Below, one piece after another: positions 43,850 to 55,811 of a stretch of 64,000 nucleotides of DNA. The number at the start of each line of letters is the position of its first letter. Within the stretch, counting starts at the first letter, position 1. The DNA comes from Populus alba (lineage: Eukaryota; Streptophyta; Magnoliopsida; Malpighiales; Salicaceae): the NCBI RefSeq assembly GCF_005239225.2, contig NC_133299.1, positions 2,112,967 to 2,176,966 on the forward strand. Direction: 5' to 3'. Below the pieces are notes generated by a model that was not told the origin of the DNA, ran no database searches, and saw nothing but the letters and a program-made list of their open reading frames with translations. Made by a program: the position numbers and the translations under genes.

Positions 43850-44056
43850 TTGTTTGTTTTTGTGTTTAAAAAACGTTTTAGAAAAAAATTAATTTTTTTT
43901 AATTTTTTTTTATTTTAAATTAATTTTTTTATATATTTTCATATCATTTAGATATACTAATGTCAAAAATAATTTTTAAAAAATAAAAAAATATTTTGAT
44001 ACATTTCTGAGCAAAAAACACTTTAAAAATTAACCACAATCATACTCTCAAATATT
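43850..44056. mobile_element. AT-rich MITE-like element, copy B
   Basis: The left part is CTTGTTTGTTTTTGTGTTTA. The right end is ACACTTTAAAAATTAACCAC then AATCATACTCTCAAA, which matches the right end of the element at 54149-54344. The core has TATACTAATGTCAAAAATAA and TATTTTGATACATTTCTGAG. Ends are only approximate. Confidence 0.5.
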
Positions 44057-44372
44057 TCTAAAAAATACTTACAAAATTTTATTAAAAAAACAAGTAAAAA
44101 CTGCAGCTCAAATTTTTTTTTTTTTTTAGTAAGTTTTATAGCATAAAACACTGTTTTTTTTGTTTTAAAATATATTATTATGTTTGTTTACCGCTAAAAT
44201 GAAAACTAGCGGAAACAAACGCAATCTTAACTATCTGTCAAGTCGAACCTAGTTTAATAACCATGGGTTTATCCTCAGAGACAACGTGTGAAGTTTAAGT
44301 TTGAGTCATGTCTTGGCCACCTTAAATTTGTCTTAAGAAAAAAAACATGTAACGACTTAATTTTACACATAC

Positions 44373-44812
44373 CGATTATTAGGATCAATGGCTGGAGCTT
44401 TCTTTATATCTGCTTCTGCTTCAGCTTTCTCTAATTCAGATGTTTTCAAGTATGCTTGTGATCTTCTGAATAGACCTTCTCATATTTCTAAGAGGCACGC
44501 CGGAATTTTCCTGCCTTGAACAGCACATTTCCGTCGAGCTTCTTCCTTTCACTTGCTTCTAATTTTCCAGAAATGGTTATTTCTGTCCAAAACTCGGAGC
44601 TGTGAAAATTGAATGCACTCTGTGTGTCAGGAAATCGAAATTTCAATACATTTATCTGGTCTGACTGATAATTCACAGATACAAACAGAAGGGCAATTTG
44701 AAAAACAACCTTCGATAAAATCGATCAGCTCAACTTCATAATGAAGCAAGGAATTTGCGGGAAGCACCGTCACCGCCACGGAGGTATTCGGTATCCACGG
44801 TCGCTGCGGCAT
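44373..44812 (-). pseudogene. FKBP-TPR (ROF1/FKBP62-like) peptidyl-prolyl isomerase pseudogene
   Basis: On the minus strand three pieces of a high-molecular-weight FKBP are seen in order. The first is the end of an FKBP domain (VLPANSLLHYEVELIDFIE; compare VPPNS..TYEVDLL.F). The second is the start of the TPR region (KLEASERKKLDGNVLFKAGK then FRRAS, a stop, and KYEKV). The third, after a deletion, is a later TPR helix (SQAYLKTSELEKAEAEADIK then KAPAIDPNNR), ending at an intact donor GTATGTG. Stops and the missing middle show a broken gene. It may come from a duplication, because splice-like borders remain. Assignment is by motif memory. Confidence 0.68.
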
Positions 44813-45700
44813 GTTCTCCTTTCTTCATAGTCATAATGGCTCTGTCTGAACCGTCCGTTGTTCACTTGTTCTATAATGGTAAAGACTACAGATATACTTA
44901 TTTGAAAAATATGCTAGCTAGCTCTGCCTTCTCACCCTTACTCATTGTTTTCACTGCTTTGCTCAATGCAGGACATAGATTACCTAAACCCAGATCAGTA
45001 TAGAAGAATTATTGATCTCACCAGAGATGAAACCCTCAAATTTCTACGACGTTACTTGAGAAAATGTTATGAACACAATGCACTTACCATCTCCTATATG
45101 AAACTCCACACCTTCCTCGGATTTGGAGACTAGGATTCCATTCTCAAGAATTATCAGATCAGACCTGATGCTGAAATGAACTGAAACAAGAAGATTCAAC
45201 ACCAGAAAATCTCATGTAAGCCTTCTTGTTGAAACTCTAAAACCATAGTTCTTTAAGTGATCTCAAGCTACTTCATCAAGTGACAAGCATTGAAACAAAC
45301 TGACGCTTTACTTGGAAACCAAATAAAATAGACAATAATTTCTCTCTTTTTAGTACCTTCCACTTCATCTCCAGTAAACGGAGTAGTCTGCCATGAAATC
45401 CCTTCTTGACAATCTTTTTCCTTGGGCCTTGGCTTCCGATATCTTTCTCAGGCAGTCCCAAATTTTCGTTTTCGATTTCATTTTGCAAAGATGGATTCAA
45501 CTACAAGTGTTCCATTTCTACATAGAGTTATGGATAGGTAGAGAGAGCCGTTGTTGGCTTCCCTCCTTTTATTGCCTACAGTTGATATTTTACTGTTAGG
45601 ACAAGGAAGTGTTTGATTGAGCCGCGGAGTGGCATTTGACACCAAATCCACTTGGTCTGGGCTCGATAGACCCATTCAAATGGTTTGTTCAAGTTTTTAG
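44813..45700. other. Possible coding remnants, not identified
   Basis: A frame on the plus strand near 44970-45133 reads DIDYLNPDQYRRIIDLTRDE then TLKFLRRYLRKCYEHN, after a plausible CAG acceptor (44970), and ends in an in-frame stop. It looks protein-like in composition but I do not recognise it. On the minus strand 45276-45500 encodes a basic stretch (GSQGPRKKIVKKGFHGRLLR) that is also unrecognised. These may be parts of one or two lost genes. Nothing firmer can be said. Confidence 0.25.
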
Positions 45701-48617
45701 CCTGTTTAAATCAATCTGAACTGAATCTAAAATTTAAGGCCTGTTGAAAATTTTGATAATTGGCCCATATTGGGTCTATTATATTGACTTTTATTAGTTT
45801 TAACTAGAATTTTTTTTTTTTTTTGCTTGAGCATGTCAATTCTTTTCTAACATAAAAAATTATATTCAAATGATGATAATTTAGGTGAATCTGGGTTAAC
45901 TTGATTAACCAATAATTAAGAATAACCCTAAAGAAAGGAAAAAAAAAAGGTTAAAGGGTTAATAGGTTAATTTCAAAGGATGAAATAAAAAAAAAATTAA
46001 AGTTAAATTAAACTAATTTTTTATATCAGCAACTCTAGCTACGAGATCAAGATGATCATTTAAAATACCAAAACAAATCTTCAACAAATTACTTAATTAT
46101 TAAAAATTTAAAAAGAAAACAAATAGTAATCAAAACAATGAGGATCAAACCTGGTATAAAAACTAATGAAATAAAATAATGAGGACTTCATCGAAATAAA
46201 AATAAAAAATGATAAAAAAATAGAAATTAAAAGAAAGAGAACCAAGATTTGATTAAAAAAAACAAATGAAATAAAATGTCATGCGGCAAAATTAAAAGAA
46301 AAAAACAAATTAAAAAAGGATTAAAAAAGAGCAATTAAAAAAATAAAGACTCAATCTAGAAAGAAAATGAAATGAAATAAAATGTTGAGTGAAAAAATTA
46401 AAAGAAAAAAAAACAAAAATAAAGAGAATGAATAACATAATTGATATATAAACAAAACAAAATAAAATGGAAATGGATGAAATTAAAAACAATCTAAAAA
46501 AAATCTAAAACAAAGAAAGACCAATCAAAAGAAAGAAGATCATAATTAAATTTTTTTCTCCATTTTTTTTTATCAAAATAATACCATTTTTACTTTTTAA
46601 CTGAATAAAAATTTAAGCGATTAGCTAGGGGAAAATCATGTCAACACCTATTAATTTTTTTTACAATTATTTTTTTTATTAAAATAATGTTATTTTTACT
46701 TCTTGCACAACAAAAAAAATTAAATTGACCCCAGTAACCCTAATCATTCAACCTAACTCGTGACTCAAGACATGACGAAGATCGACTCTTAAGTCGAATT
46801 TTAAAAATATGATAAAAAAATAAATAAATACTAAATATGGTATGAAAGTTTAATGAAATTAAACAATGAAGGATGAAATTGCCAAAACAAAAATCAAACA
46901 AGAAAAGAACTCAAAATAAAAGGAGTTGCAATCACAAGAATAGGGATCAAATTAATATATATATATAATCAAATAATTAGGGATTAAATCAAAAAATAAA
47001 ATCCAATAAAAAAAATTAAAAGCAAAATAAATAGAAATCAAAAGAATAAGGTCAAATTTGATTTAAAAAAACATAAAAAATCAAATGTCAAAAAATGAAA
47101 TTGAAAAACAACTAAATCAAATTCGATACAATTAAAAGCTTGAGAATCACTTCATAATTTTGCAAGGCCAATACACCTTTTTAAGGTGGAAGGAGGAGAA
47201 AAGAGGGAAGTGAGAAAAATTATTGCCAGAGCTTCGATGTGCCTTCACGGCTAACACGCATCGGCCTATAATATAAAGGGTGACGCACCACTTTAGATGT
47301 CATCCTTAAAGGTGACAAATAGCTACTAGGAGGCCACCTATAAATTACGTGTCAATCATGTTATTATTTATTTATAAAAAAAAATCATAATATCTTTAAC
47401 CCCACATGATAATTGCAATAAAACTGAGGTCAATAAACTAAAAATACTCCTTTATCTTAGGAAAAGGAAAGTTGACCCCGAAGTAAGGTAATTAGTTTTT
47501 CTCTTTTCAAGGATATATGAAGAATTATATTATCCAATAAAAATATGAAAATACAAAATTATTCATGAGTGTTATTCAACTATTTGAGATACCAGTAATT
47601 TTACTATGGATTATATTATGCACAATCCACATTAAAACACTATATCTTTTAATTTTTATTTATAATATTGCTAATTTTCTATTTTTTTTTCCTCTATAAA
47701 ATTAAGCCTTATGAAAATTTTACTATTTTTCCTGGTAGATTCGTTGATATTTATTTGTGGTTCCTGAAAGAGACATGGAATGGGATCATGGCCTTAGAGT
47801 CTCTAGCTAGAGAGATTCCACGGAATCGCCTTTTTTCTTTTTCTTTTTTTGTATAATGCACTTTAAAGATCTACGAAATTTGCCCATAAACTCGAAGAAC
47901 TTCACAGATTAATTAAAATTTGAAACTTTATTTGGATTGAATTTTAAAAAAATAATTTGAAAGTTGATATAGTGTGATTAAGTAAAAAACTTAGATTAAT
48001 CAATGATGCGATCAAACCTATTATTGTTTTTTTTTTAAATCAAAATAATATTATTTTAATATTTTTTAAAAAATAATTAATTTAAATTAACCCAAGTTAA
48101 TAAATCTAATTTATAAACCAAGTCTTGTATAAGTCAATACTTATATCGAGTCTATCTCATAACATGCTTAATAACTATAATTATTAATGTCGTATTACAA
48201 ATCTCTTTATCCCATTTTCATATGATTTTTTTTAATAAAAAGAATATTTTCAGCTTATCTAATATTTTTTATTGATATTAAAACTTATGAATAATTTTAA
48301 AAATGTATTTTTCATATTGATTTGAAGCATTTAAGAAAATATTTTTCTTATATGTCAATACAATATTTAAACTAAATAAGGGAAAATAGAGAACAGATAG
48401 ATCTCTTTAATAATTAAAACTACCTTATGATATATATATGAAAACATTACATTGATCCAAAGGTTTATTTAAGCATAAGATTTTTCATCACCATATTCTA
48501 TTAAAACACAGGGAGAAAAATCACTAAAATCATCAAATATTTATTGCTATGGCTCGAAGGGTAGGAAAATCTAGCAGCAGGAGCAGCATCAGTGGTGGTG
48601 ATAGGGGCAATTGGTCT
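45700..48617. repeat. A-rich repetitive spacer
   Basis: No gene. From about 45900 to 47170 the plus strand is very A-rich and built from loosely repeated words such as AATGAGGATCAAA, AAATGAAATAAAATG and GGATGAAATTG, at irregular distances of tens of bases. The same words form the middle of the Harbinger-like elements at 36752 and 42077, so part may be a large degenerate relative. From 47200 to 47345 there is a short stretch of normal composition (GGTGACGCACCACTTTAGAT). The remainder to 48617 is AT-rich, apart from the kinase 3' flank. Confidence 0.5.
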
Positions 48618-49517
48618 TCAACATTTTAACATTTTGATGAGCTCCCAAATTGAAGGGCGATCATATGGGTTTGGATTAACACAAGAAAGCCCAACAAAAA
48701 TCAATTGTTCCATCTCCTTCTCGTCATAACTGAGGCCTAAACGTGGATCAGCAACAGCAGAAACATTCTCTCCTCTTTCAATTTTCTCACAGACCCAATC
48801 CACCAGCTTGAGCTCAAATTTCATACCGTTTTCTTGAAACTGTTCCACAGCTGGCTTTCCACAAGCCATTTGCAAAACCACCACGCCAAAGCTGTAAATA
48901 TCCGATTCCTTAGTAGCCTTCCCACTTGTTTTACACTCAGGTGCCAGGTACCCCGGCGCCCCGGTCAGAACAGTAGGGTAACCTGATTCTTGCTCATCTT
49001 CCGCAGGTCTTGCCAGGCCAAAATCACATAGTTTGGGACCGAAATTCGAGTCCAGCAAGATATTGTCTGATTTGATATCACAATGTAGAACAGATTGCTC
49101 GCGTTCTTCGTGCAAGTAAAGCAATGCTGAAGCCAAGCCCCGGGCGATGGTCTTTCTCCGACCCCATGTCAGGAGGACTGTCTCCTTGAAAAGATGATAT
49201 TCCAAGGTCTTGTTTGCAACCAATTCGTAAACAATGAGAAGTTCTTTCTTGTTGCAGCTCCAGCCAACGAGGTTGACCAGATTCTCATGCTTCAGTTTAG
49301 TCAAGACCTTCACTTCCGGCAGGTATGACTCCATACCATATTTAGAACCAAATGCTATCCTCTTCACCGCTACAGAGCAGCTCAGCTCCCTCAAGAATCC
49401 CTTAAAAACTGAACCAGTTGCTCCTTCCCCGAGTTTGTCTTTCTCTGAGAAATTATTAGTGGCGCAAGCCAGTGTTTGGTATGAAAACTTTCGAGGGTTA
49501 GGGCAACTTTCATCCAT
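48618..49517 (-). CDS. L-type lectin receptor kinase-like protein, kinase domain only
   Basis: This single-exon frame of 299 residues is a Ser/Thr kinase domain closest in style to L-type LecRKs (FSYQTLACATNNFSEKDKLG, GYLAPE, KATKESDIYSFGVVVLQMAC). Key residues: Gly loop GEGATGSVFKG at 30-40, Lys52 in VAVKR, Glu68, catalytic loop HCDIKSDN at 145-152, and DFG at 165-167. The loop has Cys in place of Arg (HCD, a non-RD form). There is no signal peptide, lectin domain or membrane helix, and the protein begins just before the kinase, so it would be a soluble, cytoplasmic-type kinase. It could be a 5'-truncated LecRK copy with an open frame or a real receptor-like cytoplasmic kinase. The frame has no lesions. 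Confidence 0.75.
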   Translation of the reverse strand: MDESCPNPRKFSYQTLACATNNFSEKDKLGEGATGSVFKGFLRELSCSVAVKRIAFGSKYGMESYLPEVKVLTKLKHENLVNLVGWSCNKKELLIVYELVANKTLEYHLFKETVLLTWGRRKTIARGLASALLYLHEEREQSVLHCDIKSDNILLDSNFGPKLCDFGLARPAEDEQESGYPTVLTGAPGYLAPECKTSGKATKESDIYSFGVVVLQMACGKPAVEQFQENGMKFELKLVDWVCEKIERGENVSAVADPRLGLSYDEKEMEQLIFVGLSCVNPNPYDRPSIWELIKMLKC

Positions 49518-50231
49518 GTAGAAATTACAGGGAGGGGCTTGATCTCGGAAGAAATATGGCTAGAAGAGAAAGTTTGTCGTGAAATAGATGAATGACACTT
49601 AGTGTTTACAATATACTTCCACAAAACTATGGCTTAATTAAACATGTTGCCTCTCGTTGATTAGCTTTATAAGGAGAGGCCGACGCGTAAAATTAACTAA
49701 ACTTTTTAGCCACGCCTTTGCCCCACTTCACAACAGGTTGATGCAATTTTTATTTTCTTTTTGTAGTTTGGAGCTACATTGAGAATCTTTGACTACAGGA
49801 ATAATCCTCTATGTGCTCACATCTATAGAGATGCATTAATTTCTGAATTCCAAGCACTCGGTACCATACTGCGATTTAGTCTCAATTAATACATAAATTT
49901 CATGCAATAATATTCTTTTATCATCTGAAAAAAAATAAACACTCTCGATTATTTTCTCAATTGTGATGTCAAGCTAGCAAAAGTTAAAAGTTCTCAACAA
50001 CTAAAATTTCATGCAATAAAACTAAACCTAAGAAAATATTCGATCTTATCAAACCATTATAGTGACGATATATAAAAAATAATAACATTTGATATGATTG
50101 TTAAATTAAACTCTCTTTTTTCCAGATAATTCTACAAGTTTAGATCTATAAGAGATATAGAATGCTATAATTAGTTGAGCTCTAGATGACCTAACCTCAA
50201 AGATGTTATTTGAGGCTGTTTTTTATATATT

Positions 50232-50283
<52 letters not shown>

Positions 50284-50938
50284 ATATTTTTATGCTTCTT
50301 GTTATTTTTATTGGGGTTCCCTTGCATCAATTTCCTCCTTTGCATCAATTCTCTTGAATTCCATATATGCACTCCTCTATACGGATGGAGTATTTAAAAT
50401 TGTTAAACAATATTTGATGTATAAAATTAATTATTTTTCAGAACACATGAAAGGATGTTTTGAGAGAAAAAGAAGAAGAAGAGAAGGTTATAACTTCAGA
50501 ATCACATTATAATTTCAATTTCTTGATGATTTTTGTGACAAAGGGCATTAATCATGATATCGTACCATGGGAATCTTTCCGAATATACTGTAATTAATCC
50601 TCTTCCCACTCGAGAAAAACACTCATCTTGGTTCTGATTGAAAGTCAAGGAAAACCAATTTCAAAAGTCATTTACTTTTTGCTCAAGGCATGGCTCTCAA
50701 ACGCACGTAGGCCAATGAGAACCGGCCAAATGATCGGCAAGAGTTCGATCGGATGGTTGTTGGGATGATGCTTTCATGACATATGACTCGTCGGGGAAGT
50801 CGTCGTTGACTCCTTAACCGAGTTCACTAAAGACCAGTCAAGACAGCTTTTTACAAAGGTTTCTTCCATTTTAAAATTCTTGAAAGCTACCTGTAGATTG
50901 TGATTTACTATTATTACTTGGTTTTAATGAGATTTTTT
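49518..50938. other. Upstream region of the kinase gene
   Basis: No lectin domain or other upstream exon is recognised. It contains an AT microsatellite (50239-50279). A less AT-rich stretch at 50640-50880 has several TTGAC/GTCAA words (W-box-like cores); this could be chance. Confidence 0.45.
50239..50279. repeat. AT dinucleotide microsatellite
   Basis: A pure AT tract of about 40 bp. Confidence 0.95.
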
Positions 50939-51382
50939 TTTTTTTTATAAACTATCAACATTTGATTATATATCACAATATTTTGAAGTAAAATAAATAA
51001 TAAAAAATATAGAGACCAAACATGATAAATACAAAATTTTAATAAAAAAGATAATAAGAGAAAAAATAATAATAATTAAAATAATGAATACCAAAATTGA
51101 TATAAAAATCAAATTTTAAAGGAAAAAATATATAGCAATCAAAAGACTAATGATCAATTTTAATATAATCAACTAAAAATAAGATATTTTAATTTTTTTG
51201 TAATTTATGAAAAATATTTTCCTCTTAAAATAAGAAAAAATAATTTCTTAGAAATGAAGCAAATTTTTTCTTTGATTGGAAAGTGTGTTCTATTGACTAG
51301 CTTTTATAATAATAAATAAACACTAGAAAGTTTGAAAAGTAATTTTTTAAAAAAACAATCTTTTATAAAAATAAATAAGATC
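50939..51382. mobile_element. PIF/Harbinger-like element, copy 3, degenerate and truncated
   Basis: Its second half follows copy 2 word for word in order: AGCAATCAAAAGACTAATGA, TAATATAATCAACTAAAAAT, GATTGGAAAGTGTGTTCTAT, TGACTAGCTTT, AAACACTAGAAAGTTTGAAA, AGTAATTTTTTAAA. It ends AATAAGATC before TAAG, like copy 2 (CATGACC before TAAG). Many of the GGAAAGTG words have decayed. The left end is not clear and may be missing. Confidence 0.62.
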
Positions 51383-51385
51383 TAA

Positions 51386-52974
51386 GTGTAATGACACATA
51401 CATGATTTTAATATAAATTGATAAAAATATAGATTTAAACCAATATAATATAAAGAAAATATGGAGCTATAGGAATTTGAACTTGGAAAACCAAAACTAT
51501 CTTATGTATGAGAACATTAATATTTTTTGAAGTGGTATTTTCTATTGAATTAAAAGAGTTGTTTTTGTCAATCCTGAAGTTCATTCATCTTTTCCTGGAT
51601 CAAGTAACATCACCTCCAACCCTATTTATTGAGGGTGTAAATACTAATAAATGAGAAAAGAATGCTAAATATTATCCTTGTCGGTGCATAAAATAATAAT
51701 AGTAATTTCAAAAGTGTATGACATGATGGCTTGACCACCGCAATAACATCACTTATTTATTTAATTTATGGTTGTTTTTTTTTTTTCACTTGCCTTCCTC
51801 GGTTTTTTTCTTAACATTTCTTGTTAAAAAAGGAAGCTAAAATAAAACTCGGAATGAACAACCGCGTAAAAGAGAAAAAGACCAAGTCAATAGATTATTT
51901 TTATTAAAACACTCAATAAGTTGTATTATAAAATAAATTTTTAGGTAGAATATTAATTAAAAATAATTAAATTTACTTAATATTCATATGGTGACTTTTC
52001 AAGATAGTCAAAGCACGTAGCAAGATCTAATTAAAATTTAAGATACCATATTTTTCAATTTAATTAAAAAAAATGACAAGGGAGAGCCTCCCAAGACTTA
52101 GTGGGTGAAGAGAATAAAGTTGTATTGATAGAAAGGGTTGTGTATTTTAAATGAAAGATTTGAGTTGTTTTAGTATTTTTATTTATTTTTACTCATTTCA
52201 ATTAATCATAAAGTATTATTTTATATATAGGTTATATCTTAGATAAAAGAGATATCTAATATACTTTATTTAAAACCTATATTTTTCATCTCCGACTTTT
52301 ATATATATATATAGACAAGAGAGTTAGTCATTAGTCATTTGGAATAATTAGTTCGAATAATACAAGTATTTTTATTATTATTTTCTTGAAATCTTTTTCT
52401 GAAAGAAATCTTAATGACAAATCTCCTTATCAATCTAGGGTGTGGAATGACTTCTGAGAATGCTGATTTCAGAATTTAAATTTAAAATAAAAATATATAA
52501 AATTAATAAGCGTACTAGCTAGCTCGATCATCAAATCAAATGAAAAATGAATTTATGGTGCAAGAACAAAGGTGGAGACCATGGACTTTGAAATAAGTTC
52601 AGTCACTCCACTCCGTGTGGGGCTCTCAAGCTAGGGTGCGATCAACGACAATACTTTACATCAAGGTGTAGATTTTTAACATTGTTTGGGCAAAGATGAT
52701 GAAATTTATACAGTCAATTGACCTAGTTCATACTCATCCACCAATTTCCCTTGACTTGTATCCATGGCCTTCCATTCAAATGACTTGGAATTCATCTGAA
52801 GCCTGAACAATTAAAACAATTAAGAGAAAACCATTAGATTCATATCTTAATACTGTATACAGTGACCCCTCTTCTTCAAAATCATTCCTTAATTTTTTTA
52901 TGTTTTTTTTAAGAAAAAAAACTTAACTCACACCTAATCATTAGATACCATTGATAAAACACTCTTTACTTCTT
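51386..52974. other. Spacer, no gene recognised
   Basis: AT-rich DNA. A minus-strand stretch near 52740-52810 reads NSKSFEWKAMDTSQGKLVDE then YELGQLT and looks protein-like, but I cannot assign it. No other feature. Confidence 0.4.
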
Positions 52975-54560
52975 CTTTTTTTTAATTGTATTCAATTTTA
53001 AGGTGGTTGGATTCAATATTTAATATTTATTAGACTTTGTACATTATTTTTATATTAACAATAGCTAATAATACTTGTAAAAACACCGTGGACAGACTCA
53101 TGGAGATTGCTCATTGGAGTGATAAAATGATGATTTTTCCTTTCTCATCGTAAAAAAATCATTGCTCTGGCTATTAGAGGCATTTAAATCTTTTATATGA
53201 CACATTAGTTATTACTAAATTTATTAGGTATAAATAAAATTTTTTGACCAGTGTTAAAAAATACATTTTCACCATGAAATTTAAAACCTTAAAAAATGTG
53301 TTTCCACCTTGTAGTTGGAAAAGCCCCCACATCCTTTTACTAATTGTATGTGTAACTTATATAGGTGGTAGCGGTTTGGTTTATCGTTTGTGGAATTTTT
53401 TTATTTTTTTTATTTTCTCTTTTCTCTCTAAAAATTATAACTCGGTCCTTTTTGTTATTAGTATTTCAACTTTTCATTTCTTAGTATTCTGATTTTTAAT
53501 TTTTATTCTTGGATATTTATAAAAAATTTATTTGTTTTTAATCCCATCCTCCAATCCCAATTTGCCAATTTTTTTTTTTAATTTGGTTCTCATTTTTTTT
53601 TAATTTTTAGGGCCTTTTGTTAAATAAATTTTTCTTTTTAATTTTACCCTTCAATAATGTTTTTTTATTTTTCATTTCAATTTTAATCTTTATTCATTTG
53701 ATTATTTTTGGTTCTTTTTAAAATTATTTTTTCCTTTCAATCATAAATAAAATTTATTTTATATTTTATTTTTTATCTTAATTTTTTAAATTGTTATTTT
53801 TTTTAATCTTTTTATGTAATTAATATATTTTTTCCAAGTTAATCCTAGCAGTAACTTCTAAACATCTTTAATCTTCTTTCTTTAACTTCCTTCACAATTC
53901 TAATGATAGTTAATACTCGGATTCTGATTTTTCTTTTCGGCAATCCAGAATTTTAGTTTTGGGTTTCTTTTTCCAAAGAAGATTTCAAGGACAAGTCTTT
54001 GGAATTTGGATATGGAATTATTTTTTTCTCGAGCTCTATTGATAAACCAGGACAATCGATACCATTTCGATCTTGCCATGGGCTAAATATCAAGATACTT
54101 GTTGCTGAAGATTCCAGCCTGCGTGATTTTATTGATAAATACAAAAAATATTTGGAAATGTGGTTATATTTATATTTAAAAAAAAATAATTTTTTTATTA
54201 ATAGTTATTTTTATATATTTTTTGAATTATTTTGATACGTCAATTTCAAAAATAATTTTAAAAAAATAATAAAAAAATATCATTTTAATATATTTCAGCA
54301 CGAAAAATACTTTGAAAAACAACCACAACCATATTCTCAAACAGACTTACCTGACTTTTATTTTTAAAATTTTTTGTGTGATTTTTACTTTTTCCTAGAT
54401 ATTGATTTTTTTTCATGATCAGTTATAATTATAAATATCAAAATAATGATAGAAAATTCACAATTGCTTACATTTTCCAAAGGAATTGGGAAAAAGAAGA
54501 TTTTTGCCAGGTTTGAATTGAATTGGAAAAGTTCTTTTGAGTTTCCTTTCCTTTCTATAG
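52975..54560. repeat. Tandem duplication of non-genic DNA, left copy
   Basis: Three blocks (52975-53100, about 53430-54125, about 54355-54560) match, in order, blocks of the right copy (54690-55010, about 56225-56850, about 56940-57150). Matching words include AAGGTGGTTGGATTCAATAT, CCATCCTCCAATCCCAATTT, GTTAATCCTAGCAGTAACTT, TTCCAAAGAAGATTTCAAGG, GCTGAAGATTCCAGCCT and GAGTTTCCTTTCCTTTCTAT. This copy is interrupted by a MITE-like element (54149-54344). No protein is recognised, so it may be an old non-coding element or a lost gene. Confidence 0.65.
54149..54344. mobile_element. AT-rich MITE-like element, copy C
   Basis: The left end TATTTGGAAATGTGGTTATA and the right end, read on the other strand, CTGTTTGAGAATATGGTTGT form an imperfect inverted repeat. 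The core has TTATTTTGATACGTCAATTT and CAAAAATAATTTTAAAAA. It is absent from the right copy of the surrounding duplication, which defines the insertion. Confidence 0.65.
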
Positions 54561-54752
54561 AAAAGTCTGGTTCCATCCCAACACATCCATTCTCTCTTGT
54601 GATGTTTATCTTTGATGTTTATCTTTGCGTCAGTTCTTGTCTGACAATTCGCTGGGAAACATGGACTTTGTATGCACGGATTTACTTTTTTTAATTTTAT
54701 TCAATTTAAGGTGGTTTGATTCAATATTTATTAGATTACATGATTGTACATC

Positions 54753-54950
54753 TTTTTTTTTTTTTTTTATTTATATAGGTGTCTGGGTCAGCTTGTGCGC
54801 ACCACGACTAAACTCATGACTCACTGAACATCCTGCAAACCCACTAAGCATGTAAGGCACCGCGAAAGTGACAGACGTACACGCTGAGACTTGAATCCAG
54901 AATGCAGAAACAAGAAAATCCTTGCCATCGCTGGACTATAAGCATCGGTG
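54753..54950 (-). mobile_element. tRNA-derived SINE, copy 2
   Basis: On the minus strand the head has an A-box-like TATAGTCCAGCGATGG and a B-box-like GGATTCAAGTC. The body includes GCGGTGCCTTACATGCT, GGGTTTGCAGGATGTTCAGT and GTGGTGCGCACAAGCTG. The 3' end is an A-rich tail (seen as poly-T from 54753). A 12-bp target duplication flanks it, TGATTGTACATC at 54741-54752 and TGATTGTAAATC at 54951-54962. The paralogous DNA at 52975-53100 lacks it, giving an empty site. Confidence 0.85.
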
Positions 54951-55811
54951 TGATTGTAAATCATTTTTATACTAACAAGAGCTAAGGAAAAACACTGCAG
55001 ACACAGATTAATTAGAGGCTAGCTATGTGAACTAAATAATCAAAAAAATTTAAAAGAGCTCCTCAACAAAATTATATATATAAAAAAAGATGTTTTGTTT
55101 TGGTTATAAAAGAGTTTAAAAATATAAAGTCCTAGTAGCAAAATGATTCCAATTAGATGTTGGGTTACGGTGGTAGACAAGATTTAAAGTTGTTGGGTTC
55201 TGGTGGTACTAGAGCTTATTTTTTAATTTTTATATTTAATATATTAAAATAATAATAAAAAAATATTTTTTTAAAAAAATTATATTTTAAAAAAAATCAA
55301 GAAACAGTAGCACTACAATATGTAACTATCATTAATATTGGATTTTTACTTTAGAGTTTTGTTCAACAACTGACATTTAATATAAAATAATTATTTGGGT
55401 AATTTAGTTTTTTTTTTTATTATTATTACTCAAATTCATTTTTTATTTAATAAATATATTTTTATAAATACACCTGACTCTCAATAGTTGAAGGCTTGAA
55501 GGAAGTTTTATACAATTTATCTTTTTTATTTGTATGGAGATTAATTTACTTTTCCTAACATTGAAAATAAAAATAAAAATAATGATAAGCTCTAAATATG
55601 AAGAAGAAGAATTGTGCAGATTCAACTAAATTCTGAGCACCCTTTAAAATTACAAATTTGGATTTAATTAACCGTAACCAACTGATATAATCCACATCTA
55701 TGGAATTTATCTTATTAATCCATGAAACCTTATATTTCAAGAAATTAAACTTTAAATTTGTTAATAACAATATAACACATGCAACATAAAAAAAAAAAAA
55801 AAAACTAAAAA

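Noticed and set aside
50640..50880. W-box cluster as a pathogen-response promoter of the kinase gene
   Set aside because: TTGAC cores are frequent by chance and the distance to the start codon is over 1.1 kb; not supported enough to list.
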